NCBI GenBank assembly: GCA_019689515.1
Contig: JADGHI010000242.1
Span: 1-6,247, forward strand
Direction of reading: 5' to 3'
DNA: 6,247 nt
Origin: Acetobacteraceae bacterium
GTDB lineage: Bacteria > Pseudomonadota > Alphaproteobacteria > Acetobacterales > Acetobacteraceae
The translations under genes were made by a program, and so were the position numbers. Positions 1 through 5,747 of the stretch are shown one piece after another (the stretch's first letter is position 1; each line of letters opens with the position of its first letter). A model generated the notes under the pieces. The model was not told the DNA's origin and ran no database searches. It worked only from the letters and a program-made list of their open reading frames with translations.

Positions 1-1
1 C

Positions 2-784
2 CACTACGCGACCGGCGGGGCGCTTGCGGGCCCGGAAACGGGCTGCCTCGAGCAGGCGCTGCTCGCGCCCGCGTTCGGGCTGCTCGCGCTGGCGACGCTG
101 GCGCTCAACCGGCGGCGCGGCGGCCGGCCGGCGCTCGCGCTGGCCTGGCGGTTGCAGGGGCTGGCGGGGCTCGCGATCGGCCTGGGGCTGCTGGTTGCGA
201 ATCCGGCCCTGGTGCCGGCGGAGACGCCGCTGGGCCGCTGGCCCGTGCTGAACCTGCTGCTGCCGGCCTATCTGCTGCCCGCGGCGCTCGCGCTGCTCGC
301 CGCGCGGCTCCGGGAGATGGCGCCGAAATCGGGAGCCCCGTTGCTGCGTGGCGTGCTGGCCGGATACGCCCTGCTCGCGGCCTTCGCCTGGGTGACGCTT
401 TCGGTGCGCCACGCCTTCCACCCGGAGCGCCTGTTGCTCGACGCGGCGCCGGTAGGGGAGGCGGAGCTCTGGGCCTATTCCGGCGCCTGGGTCGCCTTCG
501 GCGCGGTGCTGCTCTGGCTCGGTATCCGCAGCGGAGCGAGGGCGCTGCGGCTGGCGGCGCTCGGCGTCATCGCGCTGTCCACGCTCAAGGTGTTCCTCGT
601 GGACATGAACGAGCTGGTCGGGCTCTGGCGCGTGCTGAGCTTCCTCGGCCTGGGCCTCGCGCTGATCGGGCTTGGCCTCGTCTATCGGCGCTGGGTGCTG
701 CCCGCGCCGGGCGGAGGCGCGGGCAGCGGCGGTGGCAGCGGCGCCGCTACTGCGTCGTCTCCGGCGCCAGCTCCGCCGGCGTGA
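2..784 (+). CDS. DUF2339 family polytopic membrane protein, C-terminal part (5' end outside window)
   Basis: The reading frame is open from base 2 and stops with TGA at 782-784, giving 260 residues of the C-terminus; the start lies before the window. Full-length members of this predicted inner-membrane family are usually several hundred to about a thousand residues long. The fragment has at least six hydrophobic segments, at about residues 19-36, 51-66, 83-99, 114-133, 156-172 and 206-227, separated by short Arg-rich loops. The segment near residues 198-215 (LKVFLVDMNEL followed by WRVLSFLGLG) matches the conserved end of DUF2339 proteins, which is the main basis for the call. After the last helix comes a low-complexity Gly/Ser/Ala/Pro tail of about 27 residues, probably disordered and cytoplasmic. 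Function is unknown for the family. The last 38 bases overlap the convergent histidine phosphatase gene. Confidence 0.85.
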   Translation, partial: HYATGGALAGPETGCLEQALLAPAFGLLALATLALNRRRGGRPALALAWRLQGLAGLAIGLGLLVANPALVPAETPLGRWPVLNLLLPAYLLPAALALLAARLREMAPKSGAPLLRGVLAGYALLAAFAWVTLSVRHAFHPERLLLDAAPVGEAELWAYSGAWVAFGAVLLWLGIRSGARALRLAALGVIALSTLKVFLVDMNELVGLWRVLSFLGLGLALIGLGLVYRRWVLPAPGGGAGSGGGSGAATASSPAPAPPA

Positions 785-1343
785 TGCGCCATGCCGCCTC
801 GCCCGCCGCGGGCGGCTCGAGCCACAGCGGCAGGGCGTTGGGCGTGCGGACATTGGGCTGCATGCCCATCGCCTGGCGCAGCGCGCGGAACAGCGCGCCA
901 TGCGCCACCACCAGGACCGGACCGGGAAGCGCCGTGGCGCGGTTGACCGCGGCGGCGGCGCGGGCGCGAAGTGCGGCGAAGGTCTCCGCACCCTCCGGCG
1001 TGTAGTCGCCGGCGATCCAGTCGTCGTACCAGTCGCCCATCGGCTTGCCTTCCTGCACGCCGAAGCGGACCTCGCGCAGGTCGTCCTCGATCTCGACCGG
1101 CAGCTTCAGCGCCTCGGCCACGATCTCCGCGGTGTGCCGCGCGCGCCCGAGCGGCGAGGAGACGATGCGGGTGATGCCCTTGCCCACCAGCGTCAGCGCG
1201 GCGCGCCGCGCCTGGGCGATGCCGACCGCGTTGAGCGGGATGTCGGTGCTGCCCTGGGAGAGGCCGCGGGCGTTCCAGTCCGTCTCGCCGTGGCGGAGGA
1301 ACCAGAAGGGGACGGGGTTGAGTCGGTCGGAGGAAGCCGTCAC
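747..1343 (-). CDS. Histidine phosphatase family protein (phosphoglycerate mutase-like)
   Basis: This 198-residue protein belongs to the cytoplasmic histidine phosphatase superfamily (phosphoglycerate mutase, CobC and SixA-like enzymes), which transfers phosphate through a phospho-histidine. The RHGE motif lies at residues 17-20, with H18 as the predicted nucleophile. It is followed by a TDWN stretch, the SPLGRARHTA motif at about 63-72, the predicted acid E91 before FGVQEG, and the second catalytic histidine H148 in VVAHGALFRAL. All catalytic positions are present, so it should be active; the substrate is not readable. I chose the GTG start at 1343 because the frame upstream is Arg/Pro-rich antisense of the GST gene and the conserved fold begins about 12 residues after this codon. 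A weak GGG-type ribosome site lies 9 nt upstream. The start is 5 nt after the stop of the upstream GST gene, which suggests co-translation. The 3' end overlaps the convergent DUF2339 gene. Confidence 0.9.
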   Translation of the reverse strand: MTASSDRLNPVPFWFLRHGETDWNARGLSQGSTDIPLNAVGIAQARRAALTLVGKGITRIVSSPLGRARHTAEIVAEALKLPVEIEDDLREVRFGVQEGKPMGDWYDDWIAGDYTPEGAETFAALRARAAAAVNRATALPGPVLVVAHGALFRALRQAMGMQPNVRTPNALPLWLEPPAAGEAAWRITPAELAPETTQ

Positions 1344-1348
1344 GGCGT

Positions 1349-1981
1349 TCAGCCCTGCTCTCGTTCGCGCCGGAGCGCCGCCTGCACGCCGGGCAGTGCG
1401 GCCACGCGCGCCTGGTGCGCGGCGAGGCGCGGGAACTCCCCCAGCGCGACGCCGAGCGGACGGTGGGCGGAGGCGAGGAAGAAAAGCGCCAGGTCGGCGA
1501 GCGTCCGCTGCGGGCCGCCGGCGATCCACTCCTTCCCCTCAAGGGACGCCTCGGCGTGGGCGTAGGCTTCGCGCAGCCGCGCCGTCGCGGCCTGCTTCAC
1601 CCCTGCCTCGTCCGGATGGAAGCGGCGGGGGGCGAAGAAGGGCTGCAGAGCGCTGGCCGTCCACCAATGCACCCAGGCGACCCATTCCAGCGTTCCCGCC
1701 TGCTCCTCCGGCTCGTCGGGGAGCAGGCCGGCGGCGGGATGGGTGCGCGCGATGTAGGTGACGATCGCCGGCACCTCGGTGATCACGCGTCCGCCCGGGC
1801 CGAGTTGCAGCGCCGGCACCTGGGCTTTCGGGTTCACCGCGCGGAATTCGGCCCCCTGGTGCTCGCCCTTGCGCAGGCTGATGAAGCGGATCTCGTAGTC
1901 CGCCCCGGCCTCCGCCGCCGCGAGATGCGCGGTGAGGCCCGAGGTGAAGGCCGAGGTCCAGAGGACCGGGCGCGATGCCAT
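1349..1981 (-). CDS. Glutathione S-transferase family protein (second of a tandem pair)
   Basis: A 210-residue cytosolic GST-fold protein. The N-terminal thioredoxin-like domain spans about residues 5-83: VLWTSAFTSG opens the first strand and helix, and QVPAL carries the cis-proline P56. The position usually held by Glu-Ser of the glutathione site reads EV (69-70), as in some bacterial GSTs. The all-helical C-terminal domain follows from about 92, with the N-capping box TLAD at 160-163. Unlike its upstream neighbour it has no cysteine at the beta-class catalytic position and no Cys anywhere; Ser/Thr residues at 9, 10, 13 and 14 could take that place. Alignment by eye with the neighbour (NPK..VPAL, PAI, LLPD.PE) shows they are paralogues. 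ATG at 1981 is preferred, with GGTGA 8 nt upstream; GTG at 1993 would add four residues. It lies 25 nt after the stop of the first GST gene. Substrate unknown. Confidence 0.87.
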   Translation of the reverse strand: MASRPVLWTSAFTSGLTAHLAAAEAGADYEIRFISLRKGEHQGAEFRAVNPKAQVPALQLGPGGRVITEVPAIVTYIARTHPAAGLLPDEPEEQAGTLEWVAWVHWWTASALQPFFAPRRFHPDEAGVKQAATARLREAYAHAEASLEGKEWIAGGPQRTLADLALFFLASAHRPLGVALGEFPRLAAHQARVAALPGVQAALRREREQG

Positions 1982-2006
1982 GCCGATCGTCACCGTCGCG
2001 CGCCGC

Positions 2007-2624
2007 TCAGGCCAAGCCTTCGGCCTTGAACGTGCGCTGCACGGCGGGCCGCGCCTTCATGCGCGCATAGTGCGCGGCGACGTTCGGCGGCAGCTCCTTC
2101 TTCAGCCGGTCCGCCCACCAGAAGCAGCAGTAGAACAGCGCCGAGTCGGCGATGGAGAACTGGCCGAGCAGGTAGTCCTTGCCCTGGAGCGCCTTGTCCA
2201 TCAGGGCGAGGCCCTTGGAGAAGATCTCCTCGCCGCGCGCCTTGACCGCCTCGTGGTCGGCCTCGTTGGCCGAGAAATTCGCCGGGCGGAAGATGCGCGA
2301 GAAGCCCTGCATGTGCATGGTCGCGACGCAGTAGTCGATCGCCTCCAGCGCGCGCGCCTGCACCTCCGGGTCGTCGGGCAGCAGCTTCGCCTCGGGATTG
2401 GTGCGGGCGAGCCAGAAGGCGATGGCCGGGTACTCGGTCAGCACCGAGCCGTCGTCGCGCATCAGCGCCGGCACCTTGGACTTCGGGTTGATGGCGACGT
2501 ATTCGGGCTTGAACTGCGCGCCCTCGCGCGTGTTGACGAGCACCGCCTCGTAGGGCTTGCCGATCTCCTCGAGCAGCACGTGGATGCCGATGCTGCAGGC
2601 GCCGGGCGAGTAGTAGAGCTTCAT
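2007..2624 (-). CDS. Glutathione S-transferase family protein, beta-class-like (first of a tandem pair)
   Basis: A 205-residue GST, normal length for the family, expected in the cytoplasm and to bind glutathione. The start MKLYYSPGAC is the classic bacterial beta-class N-terminus, with C10 at the position of the catalytic cysteine of Proteus mirabilis GST B1-1. KVPAL carries the cis-proline P52, and EY (64-65) stands where Glu-Ser is common. H104 lies close to where beta-class enzymes have their active-site histidine. The helical C-terminal domain runs from about 85, with the FSIAD capping box ending at D160. The ATG is well supported: GGAGGG lies about 6 nt upstream, at 2631-2636. It is the first gene of a probable three-gene unit with a second GST and a histidine phosphatase. 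A strong inverted repeat lies just upstream of its ribosome site. Beta-class membership comes from motifs; the substrate is unknown and could be a stress or xenobiotic electrophile. Confidence 0.92.
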   Translation of the reverse strand: MKLYYSPGACSIGIHVLLEEIGKPYEAVLVNTREGAQFKPEYVAINPKSKVPALMRDDGSVLTEYPAIAFWLARTNPEAKLLPDDPEVQARALEAIDYCVATMHMQGFSRIFRPANFSANEADHEAVKARGEEIFSKGLALMDKALQGKDYLLGQFSIADSALFYCCFWWADRLKKELPPNVAAHYARMKARPAVQRTFKAEGLA

Positions 2625-2643
2625 GCGTCTCCCTCCGAAGTCG

Positions 2644-2696
2644 GCGTCCGCGCGCGTGCCGGGAGCGGCCGGGACCGTGGTCCCGCGCGCGGACGC
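2644..2696 (-). terminator. Inverted repeat between prs and the GST gene: candidate terminator or leader structure
   Basis: The arms GCGTCCGCGCGCG (2644-2656) and CGCGCGCGGACGC (2684-2696) are perfect 13-bp reverse complements separated by 27 bases. The spacer holds a second, competing hairpin with arms CGGGACC and GGTCCCG (2670-2676 and 2679-2685), sharing two bases with the outer stem. It begins 13 nt beyond the prs stop and ends 7 nt before the GST ribosome site. It fits a prs transcription end or an attenuator-like leader, but there is no T-run after the stem on the - strand, so a standard intrinsic terminator is not shown. Confidence 0.45.
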
Positions 2697-2708
2697 GCCG
2701 GCAGCAGG

Positions 2709-3641
2709 CTAGCAGAACAGGGAGGAGACGGAACTCTCCTCCGAGATCCGCCGCATCGCCTCGGCCATCAGGGGGGCGATGGTGAGCTGGCGGACATTCT
2801 TCGAGACGCGCACCGCCTCCGTCGCGGCGATGCTGTCGGTCACGGTCATCATCTCGATCGGCGCGGCGCCGATCCGGGCGACCGCGCCGCCCGAGAAGAC
2901 CCCATGCGTGACATAGACGCTGACCGAGCGCGCGCCGTTGCGGAGCAGCGCCTCGGCCGCGTTGCAGAGCGTGCCGCCGGAATCGACGATGTCGTCCACC
3001 AGGATGCAGTCGCGGCCCTCGACCTCGCCGATCACGTTCATCACCTCGGAGACGCCGGCGCGCGGGCGGCGCTTGTCGATGATGGCGAGGTCGGCGTTGA
3101 TCCGCGCCGCGATCGCCCGCGCGCGCACCACGCCGCCGACGTCGGGCGAGACCACCATCACCTCGCGCCCCGCGTAGCGCTCCTGGATGTCGCGCGCGAA
3201 GAGGGGGGCGGCGAAGAGGTTGTCCACCGGGATGTCGAAGAAGCCCTGGATCTGCGCCGCGTGCAGGTCCATCGTCAGCACGCGGTTGGCGCCGGCCGCA
3301 GTGATCAGGTTCGCCACCAGCTTAGCGCTGATCGGCGTGCGCGGGCCGCTCTTCCGGTCCTGCCGGGCGTAGCCGAAATAGGGGATCACCGCCGTGATGC
3401 GCCGCGCCGAGCCGCGCTTCAGCGCATCGAGCGTGATCAGCAGCTCCATCAGGTTGTCGTTGGCGGGGTAGGAGGTGGACTGGAGGACGAACACGTCCTC
3501 GCCGCGGACGTTCTCATGGATCTCGACGAACACCTCCATGTCCGCGAAGCGGCGAATGGAGGCGTTGGTCAGGGGCAGGTTGAGCGCTGCGGCCACCGCC
3601 TCGGCCAGCGGGCGGTTGGAGTTGCAGGCGACGATCTTCAT
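2709..3641 (-). CDS. prs: Ribose-phosphate pyrophosphokinase (PRPP synthetase)
   Basis: Makes 5-phosphoribosyl-1-pyrophosphate from ribose 5-phosphate and ATP in the cytoplasm, feeding purine, pyrimidine, histidine, tryptophan and NAD synthesis. The 310-residue product is close to the usual length of about 315 for class I enzymes. Visible signatures are the N-terminal NSNRPLAEA and RRFADMEVFVEI, the ATP-site PYFGYARQDRK (87-97), the metal/substrate motif DLHAAQIQGFF (125-135), the catalytic-loop KRR (190-192), and the PRPP-binding loop DDIVDSGGT (216-224). The C-terminus ESSVSSLF plus Cys resembles alphaproteobacterial Prs. ATG at 3641 matches the family N-terminus; the frame runs on far upstream but there reads low-complexity antisense of the next gene. 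GGAG lies 11 nt upstream, a little far. The gene is separated from the upstream envelope-protein gene by 107 bp holding a candidate promoter, so it is probably transcribed independently. No unusual residues seen at the active site. Confidence 0.98.
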   Translation of the reverse strand: MKIVACNSNRPLAEAVAAALNLPLTNASIRRFADMEVFVEIHENVRGEDVFVLQSTSYPANDNLMELLITLDALKRGSARRITAVIPYFGYARQDRKSGPRTPISAKLVANLITAAGANRVLTMDLHAAQIQGFFDIPVDNLFAAPLFARDIQERYAGREVMVVSPDVGGVVRARAIAARINADLAIIDKRRPRAGVSEVMNVIGEVEGRDCILVDDIVDSGGTLCNAAEALLRNGARSVSVYVTHGVFSGGAVARIGAAPIEMMTVTDSIAATEAVRVSKNVRQLTIAPLMAEAMRRISEESSVSSLFC

Positions 3642-3684
3642 CCGCGGGGATACTCCGGGCGCCGTTGGGGCGGCGGGCGGCGGC

Positions 3685-3713
3685 TGTCTAGCAATGTGAC
3701 CGGGGCGTGTAAA
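3685..3713 (-). promoter_or_regulatory. Candidate sigma70-type promoter for prs
   Basis: On the - strand, TTTACA (3708-3713) matches five of six bases of the -35 consensus, followed after exactly 17 bases by TAGACA (3685-3690), a weak -10 with three of six matches. It lies in the only A/T-enriched patch of the 107-bp gap before prs and would give a 5' leader of roughly 35-40 nt. The weak -10 keeps confidence modest. Confidence 0.4.
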
Positions 3714-3748
3714 TCGCACCGGCCTTTCCGCCCGCGGCTCGGTCTGGC

Positions 3749-4879
3749 TCAGCGCCGTCGCCGCGCGGGGGCCGGCATGGGCGAGGGGGCCTGGCTCCCG
3801 TCGGCCGCGGCCGTCACCGCCGCCCCGGCGGCAGCCGCGACGGGCGGTGTCTCCGCGGCGGGCGCGGGGGGCTGTTGCGCCTCCGGTACCCCGGCACCCG
3901 GCGCCGCGGCACCGGGCGGCGTTCCGCCCGGCGGTTCCGATGGCGTGGACCCCGGCGGACCGCCGATGGCGTTGCGGATCACGTCGCGCACCCCGCCCGC
4001 GGCCTGCTGTGCGACCACATAGGCGACGTCGCCCCAGAGGCCGTTCAGCGAACCCGCCGGCACCTCGTTTAGTTGCACGACGCGGCCGAGCTCCTGCCCG
4101 TCGCGGCGGGTGACGATCCACTGCACCTCGACGCGCTGCACCGCCGGCGTGGCACCCTGCGCGATCTCCACCACGCCCTCGACCCCGTACTCCGCCCTCT
4201 CGGCCTGGTCCTGCACCAGGAAGCCGCGGTTCGAGAGGAAATCGCGCATGCGCGCGGTCAGCGCCGCGTTGCCGTCGCCCGGCGCGCCGCGCACCGGCAT
4301 CAGGCGCAGCCGCGGCGGGCCGGCGACGAGCGCCGACGGCTCGGTCGCCTTGCGCGCCGCCTCCACCCGCACGACGATCTCGGCGATGCCCGGCGCCGCC
4401 TGGCGCGCGGCGGCGCGCAGCGCCTCGGCCTCGCCATTCGCCCAGGCGCGCATCGGCACCGGCTCTCCGGTGACGGTGCCGAGCGCCGTGCCGTCCGCGT
4501 CGGTCAGGGAGAAGCGCGGCACGACGGCGCGCGCATTGGCGCCTTCCCCGCGCTGCGCCTCGATCGTGAGGCGCCAGTCGAGCGGCAGCGGCTCCGTCGC
4601 GGCGGCGGGAATCTCGGCCGCCTGCAGCGCCTCGGCGAGGGCTTCGGCGAGCAGCTCGGCGGAATCGCTTGCCAGCAGCGCCTGGGTCGGGCGCGGCACC
4701 GCGATGCGCACCGCGGGCGGCGCGATGAGTTGCGCGCCCATCGCGCCGGGCCGGCCGCGGAAGGGCTGCGGCAGGTCGCCGCAGGCCGCGGCGAGGAGGA
4801 GCGGCGCGAGCAGCGCCAGCGCCGCCGGCGCGAGCCGAAAAGGTCGCAAAGGGAGGCGCCGATCAGATCGAGAGAACAC
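3749..4879 (-). CDS. Putative lipoprotein or secreted envelope protein with two tandem similar domains and a disordered tail
   Basis: I do not recognise a named family. The 376-residue product starts with a basic N-region and a hydrophobic stretch (about 16-32) ending LLLAAAC, so export is likely. C33 may be a lipidation site, but alanine instead of leucine at -3 makes the lipobox imperfect. Two segments, about 57-171 and 190-302, share the same order of elements: a strand (VRIAVP / LRLMPV), a helix, a strand (DWRLTIEAQ / EYGVEGVVEI), a beta-hairpin around DADGTALG / RRDGQELG ending in PVP or EVP, and a terminal Ala-rich helix. This suggests an internal duplication. From about 305 the chain is Pro/Ala/Gly-rich and probably disordered, ending in RRRR. 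The GTG start at 4879 lacks a clear ribosome site; a TTG at 4849 would give a more typical short signal peptide. It follows pgeF and a possible micro-ORF, so translational coupling is plausible. No enzyme motif is visible. Confidence 0.75.
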   Translation of the reverse strand: MFSRSDRRLPLRPFRLAPAALALLAPLLLAAACGDLPQPFRGRPGAMGAQLIAPPAVRIAVPRPTQALLASDSAELLAEALAEALQAAEIPAAATEPLPLDWRLTIEAQRGEGANARAVVPRFSLTDADGTALGTVTGEPVPMRAWANGEAEALRAAARQAAPGIAEIVVRVEAARKATEPSALVAGPPRLRLMPVRGAPGDGNAALTARMRDFLSNRGFLVQDQAERAEYGVEGVVEIAQGATPAVQRVEVQWIVTRRDGQELGRVVQLNEVPAGSLNGLWGDVAYVVAQQAAGGVRDVIRNAIGGPPGSTPSEPPGGTPPGAAAPGAGVPEAQQPPAPAAETPPVAAAAGAAVTAAADGSQAPSPMPAPARRRR

Positions 4880-4934
4880 AGGAGACCAGCAGCGTCAGGA
4901 AAATCATCACGATGAACATCACCAGATAGGGCAT
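4863..4934 (-). CDS. Possible 23-residue hydrophobic membrane peptide
   Basis: An ATG-to-TGA frame encoding a nearly uncharged, very hydrophobic peptide that begins MPYLVMFIVM and ends SCVLSI, long enough for one membrane span. It starts 15 nt after the pgeF stop and overlaps the GTG start of the next gene by 17 nt, the spacing expected of an operon member. By hand count the stretch is 35 of 72 bases G+C, well below its flanks, yet 18 of 22 internal third codon positions are G or C, as in real genes here. LVSC resembles a lipobox, but only four residues follow the Cys and there is no basic N-region. No strong ribosome site is seen, only GGGGCG upstream. It could instead be a leader that couples translation of the downstream gene, or chance. 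Confidence 0.4.
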   Translation of the reverse strand: MPYLVMFIVMIFLTLLVSCVLSI

Positions 4935-4949
4935 GAGGGCGCGCCCCGG

Positions 4950-5747
4950 TCAGCCGGGCGCCAGCGCGATGGCGGAGAGCTGGTGCCCGATCGGCCCGCC
5001 GCCGCCCGCCAGCGTGTTGCGCCGGTGCGAGAAGAAGCGCGCCTCGTCGGCAAGGGTGTCGGCGGGGATCGTCTCGGCGGCGCGGATGCCGGCGGCGGCG
5101 AGGCGCGCGGCGCAGTAGCCGGAGAGGTCGAACTGCCAGCGCTCCTCGCGCCGGCCGGGGGCGAAGAACCGCGCATCGGCGGGATCGCGCGCGAGCACCG
5201 CGTCGCGCAGGTCGGGGCCGACCTCGTAGCTCGGCTGGCGGATGCAGGGGCCGATCGCCGCGACGATGCGGGTGCGCACGGCGCCGAGGCGCTCCATCGC
5301 CGCGATCGTCGCCTCGATCACCCCGAGCAGGGCGCCGCGCCAGCCGGCATGGGCGGCACCGATCACGCCGGCCTCGGCATCGGCGAACAGCACCGGGGCG
5401 CAGTCGGCGGTGACGACGCCGAGCGCGATGCCCGGACGGTCCGTCACCAGCGCGTCGGCCTGCGGGCGGTCGGCCTCGCCCCAGGCATCGGGCGCCGCGA
5501 CCGTGACGACCTCGGCGCCGTGCACCTGGTGCAGGCCGAGCAGCGCGGTGGGCGGCAGGCCGAGCGCGTCCATCGCCCGGGCGCGGTTCGTCCGCACCGA
5601 CTCGCGGTCGTCCCTGCCGTTGAGCGAGCAGTTGAGCGTGGCGAAGGGTCCGCCGGAGACGCCGCCGCGGCGGGTGAAGAAGCCGTGGCGCAGGCTCCGG
5701 TGCGGCCCGGCGAGCGAATCGGCGGTGAGGAACTCGGCGGCGCTCAT
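4950..5747 (-). CDS. pgeF: Peptidoglycan editing factor PgeF (laccase-domain / YfiH family, former 'polyphenol oxidase')
   Basis: A 265-residue member of the DUF152/YfiH (laccase-domain) family. In E. coli the protein removes wrongly incorporated L-serine from UDP-MurNAc precursors; homologues also act on purine nucleosides (adenosine deaminase, phosphorylase). It should be cytoplasmic. The metal/catalytic triad is visible: H76 in LHQVHGAEV, C116 in TADCAPVLF and H133 in AAHAGWRG, with GPCI at 166-169 also typical. The N-terminal HGFFTRRGGVSGGPFATLN is a family hallmark. The C-terminal FFSHRRNT is recognisable, but the usual following Gly-Arg is replaced by GGGGPIGHQLSAIAL. The frame allows 15 more residues upstream, but ATG at 5747 is chosen because it forms an ATGA overlap with the stop of the methyltransferase gene and matches the family N-terminus. 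Expression is therefore probably coupled to that gene. Confidence 0.95.
   Translation of the reverse strand: MSAAEFLTADSLAGPHRSLRHGFFTRRGGVSGGPFATLNCSLNGRDDRESVRTNRARAMDALGLPPTALLGLHQVHGAEVVTVAAPDAWGEADRPQADALVTDRPGIALGVVTADCAPVLFADAEAGVIGAAHAGWRGALLGVIEATIAAMERLGAVRTRIVAAIGPCIRQPSYEVGPDLRDAVLARDPADARFFAPGRREERWQFDLSGYCAARLAAAGIRAAETIPADTLADEARFFSHRRNTLAGGGGPIGHQLSAIALAPG

Noticed and set aside
682..1565. Long open frames on both strands over the phosphatase gene
   Set aside because: They are Arg-rich shadow frames; only the 747-1343 frame holds the RHGE and second histidine motifs.
3714..3748. Intrinsic terminator after the envelope protein gene
   Set aside because: Only short imperfect GC-rich pairings are visible and no T-run follows on the - strand, so it cannot be supported.
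1932..4022. A 696-codon open frame on the + strand
   Set aside because: It lies opposite the GST genes, prs and the envelope protein gene. Its translation is Arg/His/Asp/Val/Gly-rich with no domain, the usual antisense shadow of high-GC3 genes.
3642..4121. N-terminal extension of the prs frame to 4121
   Set aside because: The extra residues are Arg/Gly/Ala-rich antisense-like sequence absent from the Prs family; the conserved protein begins at 3641.
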